From Micromonospora sp. MP36 (GTDB taxonomy: Bacteria > Actinomycetota > Actinomycetes > Mycobacteriales > Micromonosporaceae): 64,000 nt of DNA. Positions 54,799 to 63,600 of this stretch are shown here, in pieces (position 1 is the stretch's first letter; every line of letters begins with the position of its first letter). Below the pieces are notes generated by a model. The model saw only the letters and a list, made by a program, of their open reading frames with translations, was not told where the DNA came from and searched no databases. The stretch covers positions 1-64,000 of the forward strand of contig NZ_VSFA01000001.1 in the NCBI RefSeq assembly GCF_008119785.1. Reading direction: 5' to 3'. The translations under genes were made by a program, and so were the position numbers.

Positions 54799-55119
54799 AT
54801 GGGCATGATCACTGACTGGCCGTCACTGGCGGCGTGTCAGAACGGTGACCCGGATGCGTTGTTCGTACAGGGCGCTGAACAGAACGTGGCGAAGCGGATC
54901 TGCCGGAGCTGCCCCGTGCGGTACGAGTGCCTGGCCGACGCGCTCGACAACCGGATCGAGTTCGGAGTGTGGGGTGGCATGACCGAACGCGAACGCCGGG
55001 CGTTGCTGCGCCGCCACCCGCAGGTGACCAGCTGGCGGAAGATGTTCGAGGCCGCCATGAAGAAGAACGCCAAGGAGAAGGCCGGCAAGGACAAGGTCCT
55101 GGTGACCACCGCGAACTGA
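54799..55119 (+). CDS. WhiB family [4Fe-4S] regulator (WhiB4/WblA type)
   Basis: The 106-residue protein has the four iron-sulfur Cys (C13, C35, C38, C44), the GVWGG turn (56-60) and a basic C-terminal tail. The core DPDALFVQGA and NRIEFGVWGGMTERERRALL match WhiB4 of mycobacteria and WblA of Streptomyces rather than WhiB1 or WhiD. WhiB4 is an oxygen- and redox-responsive DNA-binding protein; WblA affects development and antibiotic production. Context (ponA2-like PBP, ArsA pair) agrees with the WhiB4 locus. The ATG has GGGGGGAC upstream; MITDW two codons later is an alternative. Confidence 0.9.
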   Translation: MGMITDWPSLAACQNGDPDALFVQGAEQNVAKRICRSCPVRYECLADALDNRIEFGVWGGMTERERRALLRRHPQVTSWRKMFEAAMKKNAKEKAGKDKVLVTTAN

Positions 55120-55153
55120 CCGCCGCGCCGTCCGGCCCGTCGGTCACCGTGCC

Positions 55154-56302
55154 TCACCGCCGGCTGATCGCCTCGCCGATCGTCCGCAGCCCGTCGACGT
55201 CGTGCACGTCGGCGGGCTGTGCCGTCACCGACACCGCCGGCACGGCCGGGAACGCCTCGGTGAACCGGGCCGCCACCCGCTGCTCGCGTACCGCCTGCTG
55301 GGCCAGCGCGGCGTGGGCCCGCAGCACCTCGACGGTGCCCTCGTGCCCGCCGGCGTGCTCCAGCCGGGCCGCGGCGGCCAGGCTGTCGGCCGCGCTCAGG
55401 TCCGGCACCGCCGGCCGGTGCACCCGGTTGAGCACCAGGCCGGCGAGCGGCATGTGCTCCTCGCGCAGCCGACCCGCGAAGTAGGCGGCCTCCCGCACCG
55501 CATCCGGCTCCGGCGCCGCGACCAGCAGGAACGCCGTCTCCCGCGCCTGCAGGATCCGGTACGTCTGCTCGGCTCGCTGCCGGAAGCCGCCGAACATCGA
55601 GTCCAGCGCGGCGACGAAGCCGGAGAGGTCGGTGAGTAGCTGCGCCCCGATGATCTTCTGTACGGCCTTGGAGAACATCCCGAAGCCCGCCGTCACGAAG
55701 CTGAACATGCTCCGCCCCCCGGTCCGGGCCGGGGCGAGCAGCAGCCGCAGCATCCGCCCGTCGAGAAACCGGGAGAGCCGGGCCGGCGCGTCCAGGAAGT
55801 CCAGTGCCGAGCGGGACGGCGGGGTGTCCACCACGATCAGGTCCCACTCGCCCCGGGCGTGCAGCTGCCCCAGCTTCTCCATCGCCATGTATTCCTGGGT
55901 GCCGGCGAAGGTGGAGCTCATGGCCTGGTAGAAGGGGTTGGCGAAGATCTCCGCCGCCTTCGCCGGATCGGTGTGCTGGAGCACCACGTCGTCGAAGGTG
56001 CGCTTCATGTCGAGCATCATGGCGTGCAGCTCGCCGCCGCTTTCCTCGACGTCGATGCCCTTGACCTGGCGCGGGGTGTTGTCCAGCTCGGTCAGGCCGA
56101 GCGACTGGGCCAGTCGGCGGGCCGGGTCGATGGTGAGCACCACCGTGCGCCGGCCGTGCCGCTCGGCCGCCCGCAGCGCCAACGCGGCCGCCGTGGTCGT
56201 CTTGCCCACTCCGCCCGCCCCGCAGCACACCACGATCCGGACGCCGGGATCGGCGAGGATCTGGTCGACGTCCAGCGGTGGCGCCGCGTCTTCGGAAGGC
56301 AC
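55154..56302 (-). CDS. ArsA/GET3-type ATPase, second of a pair
   Basis: The 382-residue soluble ATPase has a deviant Walker A (GAGGVGKT), a switch I-like DPARRLAQSLG, and switch II VVDTPPSRSALDFLDAP. These are shared with ArsA/Get3 proteins; arsenite-site Cys are not evident. It corresponds to Rv3680 in mycobacteria, where the pair is implicated in tolerance to metabolic stress. GTG 56302 is used; TTG 56305 is adjacent. It lies 56 bp downstream of its paralogue and converges with whiB. Confidence 0.86.
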   Translation of the reverse strand: MPSEDAAPPLDVDQILADPGVRIVVCCGAGGVGKTTTAAALALRAAERHGRRTVVLTIDPARRLAQSLGLTELDNTPRQVKGIDVEESGGELHAMMLDMKRTFDDVVLQHTDPAKAAEIFANPFYQAMSSTFAGTQEYMAMEKLGQLHARGEWDLIVVDTPPSRSALDFLDAPARLSRFLDGRMLRLLLAPARTGGRSMFSFVTAGFGMFSKAVQKIIGAQLLTDLSGFVAALDSMFGGFRQRAEQTYRILQARETAFLLVAAPEPDAVREAAYFAGRLREEHMPLAGLVLNRVHRPAVPDLSAADSLAAAARLEHAGGHEGTVEVLRAHAALAQQAVREQRVAARFTEAFPAVPAVSVTAQPADVHDVDGLRTIGEAISRR

Positions 56303-56358
56303 CAATCGAGCGTATCGGTCTTCCGGGCGTCTCTGCTCCGTGCCGGCCGCAGTGTGAG

Positions 56359-57336
56359 TCAATCCGCCCGGACGAGCGTCTCGGCCAGCGTCTCCAGGCC
56401 GGCCCGGTCGACCCCCTCGGGGAGCAGCGGCAGCTCGGTCAGCGGCAGCCCCAGCTCCACCAGGTCGGCCCGGAGCGAGTCCTCCAGCTCCCGGCGTACC
56501 TGCTGGTCCCGCGCCTCGCCGGCGAGGGCGGCGACGGTCCGCGCGTCGGTCGGCAGGTCGGCGGCCGCCAGCCCCCGCTTCAGCTCGGCGGAGGTCACCG
56601 CGCGGCCGGTCGGCACCGGGGGCCGGGCGCCGTTGACGATCACCCGGCCGATCGGGAAACCCAACTGGGTCAGCTCGGCGATCGCGTCGACCGTCTCCTG
56701 GACCGGCATCTCCTCCAGCAGCGTCACCACGTGCACCGCCGCCATGGGCGAGCGGAGCAGTGCGGCGACCCCGTCGCTCTGGGTCTTGATCGGGCCGACC
56801 TTGGCCAGCCGGGCGGTCTCCGCGGTGACGTTGAGGAAGCGGCCGATCCGCCCGGTCGGCGGCGCGTCCAGCACCACCGCGTCGTACACCCGGCGCTGGC
56901 CGCTGGTGCGCGTGGTCGCCTCCTTCACCTTTCCGGTGAGCAGCACGTCCCGCAGGCCCGGGGCGATGGTGGTGGCGAAGTCGATGGCGCCGAGCTTGCG
57001 CAGCGCCCGGCCGGCCGCGCCCAGCTTGTAGAACATGTCCAGGTATTCGAGGAGCGCCTCCTCGGCGTCCACCGCCAGGGCCCGCACCTCGCCGCCGCCC
57101 CGGGCTTCGGTCAGGTGCCGTTCCTCGTAGGGCAGCGGGTCGGTGCCGAAGAGCTGGGCGATGCCCTGCCGCCCCTCCACCTCGACCAGCAGGGTGCGCC
57201 GGCCGCCGGCGGCCAGCCCGAGGGCCAGCGCCGCGGCCACGCTGGTCTTGCCGGTGCCGCCCTTTCCGGTCACCACATGCAGGCGGGCCGGCCATGCGGT
57301 GCCGGCGCGTTCGGCCGGCTGCTCAGCTGGTGCCAC
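56359..57336 (-). CDS. ArsA/GET3-type ATPase, first of a pair
   Basis: The 325-residue protein has Walker A GKGGTGKTSVAAALALG and switch II VVLDAPPTGRIGRFLNV; the signature-Lys P-loop (KGGTGKT) is complete, whereas its partner has GAGGVGKT. It corresponds to Rv3679. The two probably form a heterodimer, like the mycobacterial pair; that is inference. Starts at GTG 57336 and is the upstream gene of the pair. Confidence 0.86.
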   Translation of the reverse strand: MAPAEQPAERAGTAWPARLHVVTGKGGTGKTSVAAALALGLAAGGRRTLLVEVEGRQGIAQLFGTDPLPYEERHLTEARGGGEVRALAVDAEEALLEYLDMFYKLGAAGRALRKLGAIDFATTIAPGLRDVLLTGKVKEATTRTSGQRRVYDAVVLDAPPTGRIGRFLNVTAETARLAKVGPIKTQSDGVAALLRSPMAAVHVVTLLEEMPVQETVDAIAELTQLGFPIGRVIVNGARPPVPTGRAVTSAELKRGLAAADLPTDARTVAALAGEARDQQVRRELEDSLRADLVELGLPLTELPLLPEGVDRAGLETLAETLVRAD

Positions 57337-57418
57337 CTGTCGAGCTTAGAACCCGTCCGGGACGGGCGGCGGAGCCCCGCCGGACCATCCCGCTCGGGCT
57401 CCCGTCCAGCCGCCCGGC

Positions 57419-58171
57419 TCAGCCGACCTCGCAGACCCACCAACCCGTCTTCTGCACCACGGTGAAGCGCAGGTCCTGGTCGGCCACCTTCTCGTCTGAG
57501 GTGGTCATGGTGACCTTGGTGGTGACCGTGGCCCGGTCGCCGGTCCGGTTGTCCACCTTCGGGGTGGTCCAGCGGAACCGGGGATTCTGGTACTGCGCGG
57601 CGTACTTCTCCACCTCGGCGACCTTGGCGGCGATCTTCTTGTCGTCCCGCGCCGTGGAGCAGACGAAGGTGGCCGCCTTCCGGGCGTCCCGGTCCTGGTA
57701 GACGGCGGTGAGGAAACCGTCCACCGCGACCGCCGGCTCCTTCGCGCCCTGCCCCTCGTCGGCGTTGCGCAGGGTCAGGAACGCGGCCGTGCCGCCACCG
57801 CCGCAGAGCAGGATCGCCGCGGCCAGCACGATCGAGGTGATCAGCAGCCCGCGTCGCTTCTTCGGGGGCACCGGCCCCGGCTGTGGCGGGTAGCCGGGCG
57901 CCGGCGCGGGGAACCCGCCGGGGGGCGGTGCGGGAAACGGCCCGGGGGCCGGTGCGGAGAACGGCCCGGGGGACGGCGCAGGGAACGCCCCGGGGGCCGA
58001 TGCGGAGAACGGCCCAGGGGCCGGCGCGGGGAACGTCCCGGGGGCCGGTGCGGGCGGCGGCCCGGGGGGCGGCGCGGGGAACGGCCCGGGGGCCGGTGCG
58101 ACGCCGGGCGGCTCCTGGTGGGACGGATCGCCGGGCGTACCGGCGGCGCCACCGATGGGCGGTTGGGTCAT
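57419..58171 (-). CDS. Membrane protein with Pro-rich repeats and extracellular domain
   Basis: The 250-residue protein has a cytoplasmic N-terminus of about 110 residues made of eight 8-residue PGPFPAPA-type repeats, a membrane segment (LLITSIVLAAAILLCGGGG), and an extracellular domain of about 110 residues (AVAVDGFLTAVYQDRDARKA, with one Cys in FVCSTA and one in WWVCEVG, probably a disulfide). The outside part looks like the NTF2-like or lumazine-binding fold of DUF4878-type proteins. The repeats are coded by a 24-bp unit (about 57890-58090). Function unknown. Confidence 0.7.
   Translation of the reverse strand: MTQPPIGGAAGTPGDPSHQEPPGVAPAPGPFPAPPPGPPPAPAPGTFPAPAPGPFSASAPGAFPAPSPGPFSAPAPGPFPAPPPGGFPAPAPGYPPQPGPVPPKKRRGLLITSIVLAAAILLCGGGGTAAFLTLRNADEGQGAKEPAVAVDGFLTAVYQDRDARKAATFVCSTARDDKKIAAKVAEVEKYAAQYQNPRFRWTTPKVDNRTGDRATVTTKVTMTTSDEKVADQDLRFTVVQKTGWWVCEVG
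57890..58090. repeat. 24-bp coding tandem repeats (Pro-rich)
   Basis: About eight imperfect copies of a 24-bp unit encode an 8-residue PGPFPAPA-type peptide in the gene at 57419-58171. Substitutions are mostly Pro/Ala/Ser exchanges. The number of copies is likely to vary between strains. Confidence 0.75.
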
Positions 58172-58513
58172 GTCTTCCCCCGGGGTGCGGCGCCGTCGCC
58201 ACCCCAGGCGACGGACAGTGGTCGAGCGTGGTGGGCGAGCACGGGTCGCCCGTCCAGACCGGAAGGGTAGCGGTCGGTGCGCGACTTGCCAGCCCCGCGT
58301 ACGTGGCCGGCCCGCTGAGCGGGTCGGACGAAAGCACGCCGTCGCATTCCTGCCCACAGATGTGTCGCATATGTGACTGGAGGTGATCGCATCTGCGCGT
58401 CCCGTTGCTGGGACTGACGGCACGTCCTACGTTCGTCGCGACGCGGGGCCGGTGCGGTGGGTCCGAGCCGGACGGTGGTGACGGTGAGCAGGTACGACGC
58501 CCGGAGGAAGCGC
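58172..58513. promoter_or_regulatory. 342-bp divergent region with a CATATG-centred imperfect palindrome
   Basis: No ORF is supported. The imperfect palindrome GTCGCATATGTGAC (58364-58377, two mismatches) lies about 140 bp before the start at 58514 and about 190 bp before the start at 58171. CAGATG (58357-58362) and CATCTG (58390-58395) flank it at distance. It resembles the general form of a dimeric regulator site; the regulator is unknown. Confidence 0.4.
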
Positions 58514-58963
58514 ATGCGCGACGCGGAGAACACCCCTCGAGCCCACTTCTCCCCCGGTGACCGGGCGGGGCGGCCCGGTGACGCCGAGGCCGGCCCGGGG
58601 GCGCCGTTCAACGAGCGGTGGTATCGCCAGCCGGCCGAGGCGCTCCGCACGCTGGTCCTGGCGGGTGACCGAACTCGGGACGAGGAGGGGCCCGGATACG
58701 TCATCCACCTGCCCGTCCGGGTCGCCGACCTGACGGCCGCCACCGTGCTGGCTGGCACCGTGGCCACCTCGCTCGGCTTCCTCAGCGAACTGGACGCCGG
58801 CGAGACGACGGTCTCCACGGCGGACGACCAGAACAACCGGCATCGCGTCTTCTGCGACCTGCTGCTGCCCGACCGCTCCCGCTGCCCCCAGCCCTACGAG
58901 CACGAGGGCCCGTGCGGCGAGCCGCCCACGACGCCGGGGCAGCGTCCGGCGTCCCACTGGTAA
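58514..58963 (+). CDS. Conserved unknown protein with a C-terminal Cys/His cluster
   Basis: The 149-residue soluble protein starts at ATG 58514, with GGAGGA 5 bases upstream. The middle part (RVADLTAATVLAGTVATSLG) is helical. The C-terminus has FCDLLLPDRSRCPQPYEHEG then PCG, three Cys and a His that could bind zinc. No known domain is recognised. It precedes the DUF4177 gene by 59 bp and may be in one operon with it and ridA. Confidence 0.6.
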   Translation: MRDAENTPRAHFSPGDRAGRPGDAEAGPGAPFNERWYRQPAEALRTLVLAGDRTRDEEGPGYVIHLPVRVADLTAATVLAGTVATSLGFLSELDAGETTVSTADDQNNRHRVFCDLLLPDRSRCPQPYEHEGPCGEPPTTPGQRPASHW

Positions 58964-59022
58964 CGGCGGACCGTAGGCTGTGCCTGACCGAAGTCCAAGC
59001 CAGGCGAGGGAGCCTTTACCCG

Positions 59023-59178
59023 ATGCAGAAGTGGGAATACGCCACGGTCCCGCTGCTGGTCCACGCGACCAAGCAGATCCTCGACAACTGGGGCGAGGAC
59101 GGCTGGGAGTTGGTCTCCGTGGTCCCCGGCCCGAACCCGGAGCAGCTCGTCGCCTACCTCAAGCGGCCGAAGGCGTGA
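59023..59178 (+). CDS. DUF4177 family protein
   Basis: The 51-residue protein starts MQKWEYATVPLLVH and has the family ending WGEDGWELVSVVPGPN. DUF4177 members are tiny beta proteins of unknown role, often next to ridA in actinobacteria (Rv3678A in M. tuberculosis). GCGAGGGAG lies about 12 bases before the ATG. It is followed 5 bp later by micro-ORF repeat copy A. Confidence 0.88.
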   Translation: MQKWEYATVPLLVHATKQILDNWGEDGWELVSVVPGPNPEQLVAYLKRPKA

Positions 59179-59183
59179 CCGGC

Positions 59184-59267
59184 ATGAGTGAGCGTAGCGA
59201 GCGAATCATCGGGCTCAGCGCGAAGTCAGCGCAGGGCGACGCCGAGCGGAACGAGGTGGCGGCATGA
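59184..59267 (+). repeat. ATGA-phased micro-ORF repeat, copy A (DUF4177-ridA junction)
   Basis: A 27-codon micro-ORF starts MSERSERII and ends AERNEVAA; its TGA overlaps the ridA ATG (ATGA at 59264-59267). The unit is 80 nt. It shares the 5' core AGCGAGCGAATCATC and the 3' module GCCGAGCGRARCGAGGTGG with the copy at dppB-dppC. The 3' module provides GAGG before the next ATG. Confidence 0.8.
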
Positions 59268-59725
59268 GCAACGGACCGCACGCGAAGCTCGCGGAACTCG
59301 GCCTGAGCCTGCCCGAGGTGGTGCCGCCGGTGGCCAGCTACGTGCCGGCCGTCCAGTCCGGGCAGCACGTCTACGTCTCGGGTCAGCTGCCGATGGCGGA
59401 GGGCAAGCTGCTCGCCACCGGCAAGGTCGGCAACGGCGTCTCCGCCGAGCAGGCGAAGGACCTGGCGCAGCGGTGCGCCCTCAACGCCATCGCCGCGATC
59501 GACTCGCTGGTCGGCCTGGAGAACGTGGTCAAGATCGTGAAGCTGACCGGCTTCGTGGCCAGCGCACCGGGCTTCACCGGCCAGCCGGGCGTGATCAACG
59601 GCGCCTCCGACCTGTTCCTCGCGGTCTTCGGCGAGGCCGGCCGGCACGCCCGCAGCGCGGTCGGCGTCGCCGAGCTGCCGCTCGACGCCCCCGTCGAGGT
59701 CGAGGTCATCGTCGAGGTCGGCTGA
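59264..59725 (+). CDS. RidA family protein (YjgF/YER057c/UK114)
   Basis: The 153-residue protein belongs to the long RidA group: SGQHVYVSGQLPMAEGKL, then ALNAIAAIDSLVGLENVVKI, and the conserved Arg in HARSAVGVAELPLDAPVEVE. RidA hydrolyses reactive enamine/imine intermediates from PLP enzymes. The ATG overlaps the stop of micro-ORF copy A. It is Rv3678c-like in position. Confidence 0.9.
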   Translation: MSNGPHAKLAELGLSLPEVVPPVASYVPAVQSGQHVYVSGQLPMAEGKLLATGKVGNGVSAEQAKDLAQRCALNAIAAIDSLVGLENVVKIVKLTGFVASAPGFTGQPGVINGASDLFLAVFGEAGRHARSAVGVAELPLDAPVEVEVIVEVG

Positions 59726-59744
59726 GCCGCCACTCACGCCCGGT

Positions 59745-59824
59745 CCCCGCGATCTTGCTGGTTCCGGCCCAGCGAAAGCCGTGAACGACCACAAATCACA
59801 GGCCAGAGCTGCAAGATCGCGGGG
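59745..59824. repeat. Large intergenic inverted repeat (GATCTTGC type)
   Basis: Perfect 14-bp arms (CCCCGCGATCTTGC at 59745-59758, complement 59811-59824) with a 52-nt spacer lie after ridA and before the MBL gene, 20 bp past the ridA stop. The spacer is A/T-richer than the region. It may serve as terminator, but the large spacing argues for a repeat element. Confidence 0.75.
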
Positions 59825-59854
59825 AGTGGCGAGCGGGGTCGTACGATCGCTGCC

Positions 59855-60646
59855 ATGGGCGGGCATGTGACCGGGGCGGCAGGGGCGCTCGCGGACGAGC
59901 TGCCGGGTTGGGTGACGCTGCTGCGCGCCCCGAACCCGGGGCCGATGACGCTCGACGGCACCAACACCTGGGTGCTGCGCGCCCCCGGCGCCGAGCACGC
60001 GGTCGTCGTCGACCCGGGGCCGGCCGACGAGGGGCATCTGGCCGCGATCGCGGCGAACGGGCCGATCGGGTCCGTGCTGATCACCCACGGGCACGCCGAC
60101 CACACCGAGGGCTCGGCCCGGCTGCACGAGCTGCTTGGCGGCACGCCCGTCCGCGCCGCCGACCCGGCGCACACCATCGGCGGCGAGCCGCTGACCGGGC
60201 GTGTCGACGGCTCGGGTCTGGAGATCCGCCTGCTCACCACGCCCGGGCACACCGCCGACTCGGTCTGCTTCCTGGTCGCCTACGGCGGCGAGCGGGTGGT
60301 GCTCACCGGCGACACCATCCTGGGCCGGGGCACCACCGTGGTCGCCCACCCGGACGGCCACCTCGGGGACTACCTGTCGAGCCTGGAACTGCTCTCCACG
60401 TACCGTGGGATCCCGGCGCTGCCCGGGCACGGCCCGGCGCTGGCCGACTGCGGCGCGGCGGCCGAGTTCTACCTCGCCCACCGCCGGGCCCGGCTCGACC
60501 AGGTCCGCGCCGCGGTCGCCGCGGGCGCGGCCACCGCGCCCGAGGTGGTCGCCAAGGTGTACGCCGACGTCGACCGGTCGCTCTGGTGGGCCGCCGAGTG
60601 GTCGGTTCGCGCGCAGCTGGAGTACCTCGGAGTGGAGCAGCCGTGA
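59855..60646 (+). CDS. MBL-fold metallo-hydrolase
   Basis: The 263-residue protein has the metal motif HGHADH, the further Asp in TGDTILG and His in PGHGPAL, and a C-terminal helical LACTB2-type winged domain. Relatives act as ribonucleases or thioesterases; Rv3677c holds the same place in mycobacteria. The ATG at 59855 lacks strong Shine-Dalgarno. Its stop overlaps the GTG of the cyclase gene (GTGA), so the two are coupled. Confidence 0.87.
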   Translation: MGGHVTGAAGALADELPGWVTLLRAPNPGPMTLDGTNTWVLRAPGAEHAVVVDPGPADEGHLAAIAANGPIGSVLITHGHADHTEGSARLHELLGGTPVRAADPAHTIGGEPLTGRVDGSGLEIRLLTTPGHTADSVCFLVAYGGERVVLTGDTILGRGTTVVAHPDGHLGDYLSSLELLSTYRGIPALPGHGPALADCGAAAEFYLAHRRARLDQVRAAVAAGAATAPEVVAKVYADVDRSLWWAAEWSVRAQLEYLGVEQP

Positions 60647-63600
60647 CCTGCCCGGTGTGCGGAACCGTCGCCGTACCCGGCGCGCGGTTCTGCCACAACT
60701 GCGGATCCGCACTGCCGGCCGCCGCGATGCTGCCCGCCGCCGAGCGGCGGGTGGTCACCGTGCTCTTCGGGGACCTCTCCGACTTCACCTCCTGGTCGGA
60801 GGACCTCGACCCGGAACGGGTCGGCGCGGTCACCGACCGGGTGCTCGCCGCCCTCGCCGGCGCGGTCAAGACCTTCGGCGGGCACGTCGACAAGCTCACC
60901 GGCGACGGCATCATGGCGGTCTTCGGCGCGCCCGTGGCGCACGAGGACGACGCCGAGCGGGCCGTCCGGGCGGCGCTCTCCATGCAGCGGGCCGTCCGCC
61001 GGGTGCTCGACGACGAGCGGGGCGGCGGCGCGCCGCTCGGCCTGCGGGTCGGGCTGAACACCGGCGACGTGATCGCTGGCATCCAGGCGGCCATCGAATA
61101 CACCGTCATCGGCGACACGGTGAACACCGCCGCCCGGCTGGCCGACGCGGCCGCGGTCGGCGCGGTCTACGCCGGCGCGCGGACCGCCGCCGCCACCCGG
61201 CACGTCGCCTCCTGGCGGGCGCTGCGCCCGCTGCGGCTCAAGGGCAAGCGCGAGCCGGTCGAGGCGTACGAGCTGCTGGGTCTCCTGGACGCGCCGGGCA
61301 CCCGGTCCGGCCTCGGCGACGAGGCGCCCTTCGTGGGCCGGGAGACCGAGATCGGCCGGGTCGCCGGCCGGCTCGCCGAGGTGATCGACCGGGGCGAGCC
61401 CCGGGTGCTGCTGATGACCGCCGAGGCGGGGATCGGCAAGTCCCGGTTCGCCGCCGAGGTGGAACGCCTCGCCGCGGGCTACGACGTGGGCGCCGGCCGG
61501 TACGCCGCGCACACCGGCGCGCGGGTGCTCTCCGTACGCTGCGCCGCGTTCGGCGAGCGGCGCCGCCTCGCCCCACTGGCCGACCTGGTCCGGGCCGCGG
61601 TCGGGCTGCCCAACGACGCCGCCACCGCGCTCACCCGCCCAGCCGTGGAGGAGCGGCTGCGCCGGCTCGGCCAGCGGCTCGGCCGGCTCCCCGGCGACCT
61701 GCCCCCGCTCGCCGTCGACCAACTCCTCGCGCTGCTCGGGTACGCCGAACTCCCGCCCGTGGCCGGGAACGGCGAGTGGAACGCGGCCGCCCCGCCGCCG
61801 GACGCCGAGGCGGTGCCGAACGCGGTCGCCGGGCTGCTCAGCGCGCTCGCCGTCGAGGCGCCGCTGGTGGTCGTCGTGGACGACCTGCACGACGCGACCG
61901 CCGAGACGATCAACGTGCTCGGGTTGACCCTCAACCGGCTCAGCGGCCCGGTGCTGACGCTGCTGCTCGGCCGGCCCGAGCTGGTGCGTACCGCCGGCGC
62001 GCTGACCCGGGTCGCGGACGCCGAGGTGCACGCGCTGCCCCCGCTGCGCGGCGCCGACGCGGCCCGGCTGCTCACCAGCTACCTGAGCGGCGGCAAGCTG
62101 CCGCAGGTGGACAGCGACCGGCTGCTCGCCACCGCTCAGGGCAACCCGTTCTACCTGGCCGAGCTGGTCACGCTGCTGATGGAGCGGGGCGCGCTGACCG
62201 CGGGCGCGGACCGGGACATCCCCGGTGGCTGGCGGCTGGCACCCGGCTCGCTGGGCAGCCGGCTGCTCTCCCGGGACCTGGCCGCCGTGCTCGCCGCGCG
62301 GATCGACGCGCTGCCGGTGGACGCCCGCTCGGTGCTGCGCGACGCGGCGGTGGTCGGCGACACCGTGCCCGCCGGTGCCCTGGAGGCGCTCCGCGAGCAG
62401 CGCACCGGCCGGGACGGCCGGCCGGCGGCGGTGGTCGCGGTGGAGCTGGAGCGGGCCGTGGACGAGCTGCTGCAGCGCCGCATGTTGCACCGCACCCGCA
62501 CCGGTTTCGCGTTCGCCACGCCGCTGATGCGCGAGGCCGCGTACGCCGGGGTGAGCAAGGCGGAGCTGGCCGAGCGGCACGCGGCGCTGGCCCGCTGGGC
62601 CGCCCCGGAGAGCGCCGACGGCGTCGCTCTGCCCGGCGGGTTCACCGAGGCCGACCGGGACGACTTCGTGGCCGAGCACGTGGAGCGGGCCGCCGCGCTC
62701 GCCGACGCGGTGAAGCTGCGGCCGGACGCGCCGGCCCGCGCGGTGGCCCCGCTGGGCGTCGCCGCGCTCGGCCGGGCCGCCCGCCGCGCGCTGCGTTCCG
62801 GGGAGCCGGCCCTGGCCGTCGAGTACGCCGAGCGCGCCGCCGAGCTGGCCCGGGACGGCGTCCCGCCGGCCGACCAGGTCGTGCACGCCCGGGCGCTGCT
62901 CCAGGTCGGCCGCCCGCACGACGCGCTCGCCTCCGCCGAGAAGATCGCCGCCAACGCCGGCGACGCGGCCACCCGGGCGGCCGCCCTGCTGCTCGCCGGG
63001 CAGGCCCACCAGACCCTCGGCGACCAGGCCCGGACGGAAGCCTGCTGGCAGGAGGCGTTGCAGGTGGCCACGGCGGCCGGGCTGCCGACGATGCGCGCCT
63101 CGGCGATGCGCCGGCTGGGCATGGCCGACTTCGTCGCCGGCCGGCTCGGCCAGGCGAGCAGCCGGCTGGCCGCCTCCTACCAGGTCAGCCTCGCCGCGAA
63201 GGACCCGCGCGGGCAGGCCTGGTCGTTGCAGAACCTGGCCTGGGTGACCACCACCCGGGGCGACTTCGCCGGCACCGACGCGGTGCTCGGCCGGGCCGCC
63301 CGGCTCTTCGCCGAGCTGAAGGACCCGTACGGCCGGGCTTGGCTGCGCGGCACCACGGCGTTCGCCCGGCTGCTCGCCGGCCGGCTCCGGGAGGCGTGCC
63401 GGATGGCGCAGGTCTTCCTCCCCTTCGGCGAGCGGGTCGGCGAGGCGTGGGCGGTCGGCACGCTGCGCGCCGTCGAGGCGTACGCCACCGCCGAGCTGGG
63501 CGAGCTGGCCGAGGCGGACCGGGCGGCGCGGCGCGCGTACCGGGACTTCGCCGAGGTCGGCGACGACTGGGGGCAGGGCTTCGCCCTGGTGGTCCGCGGG

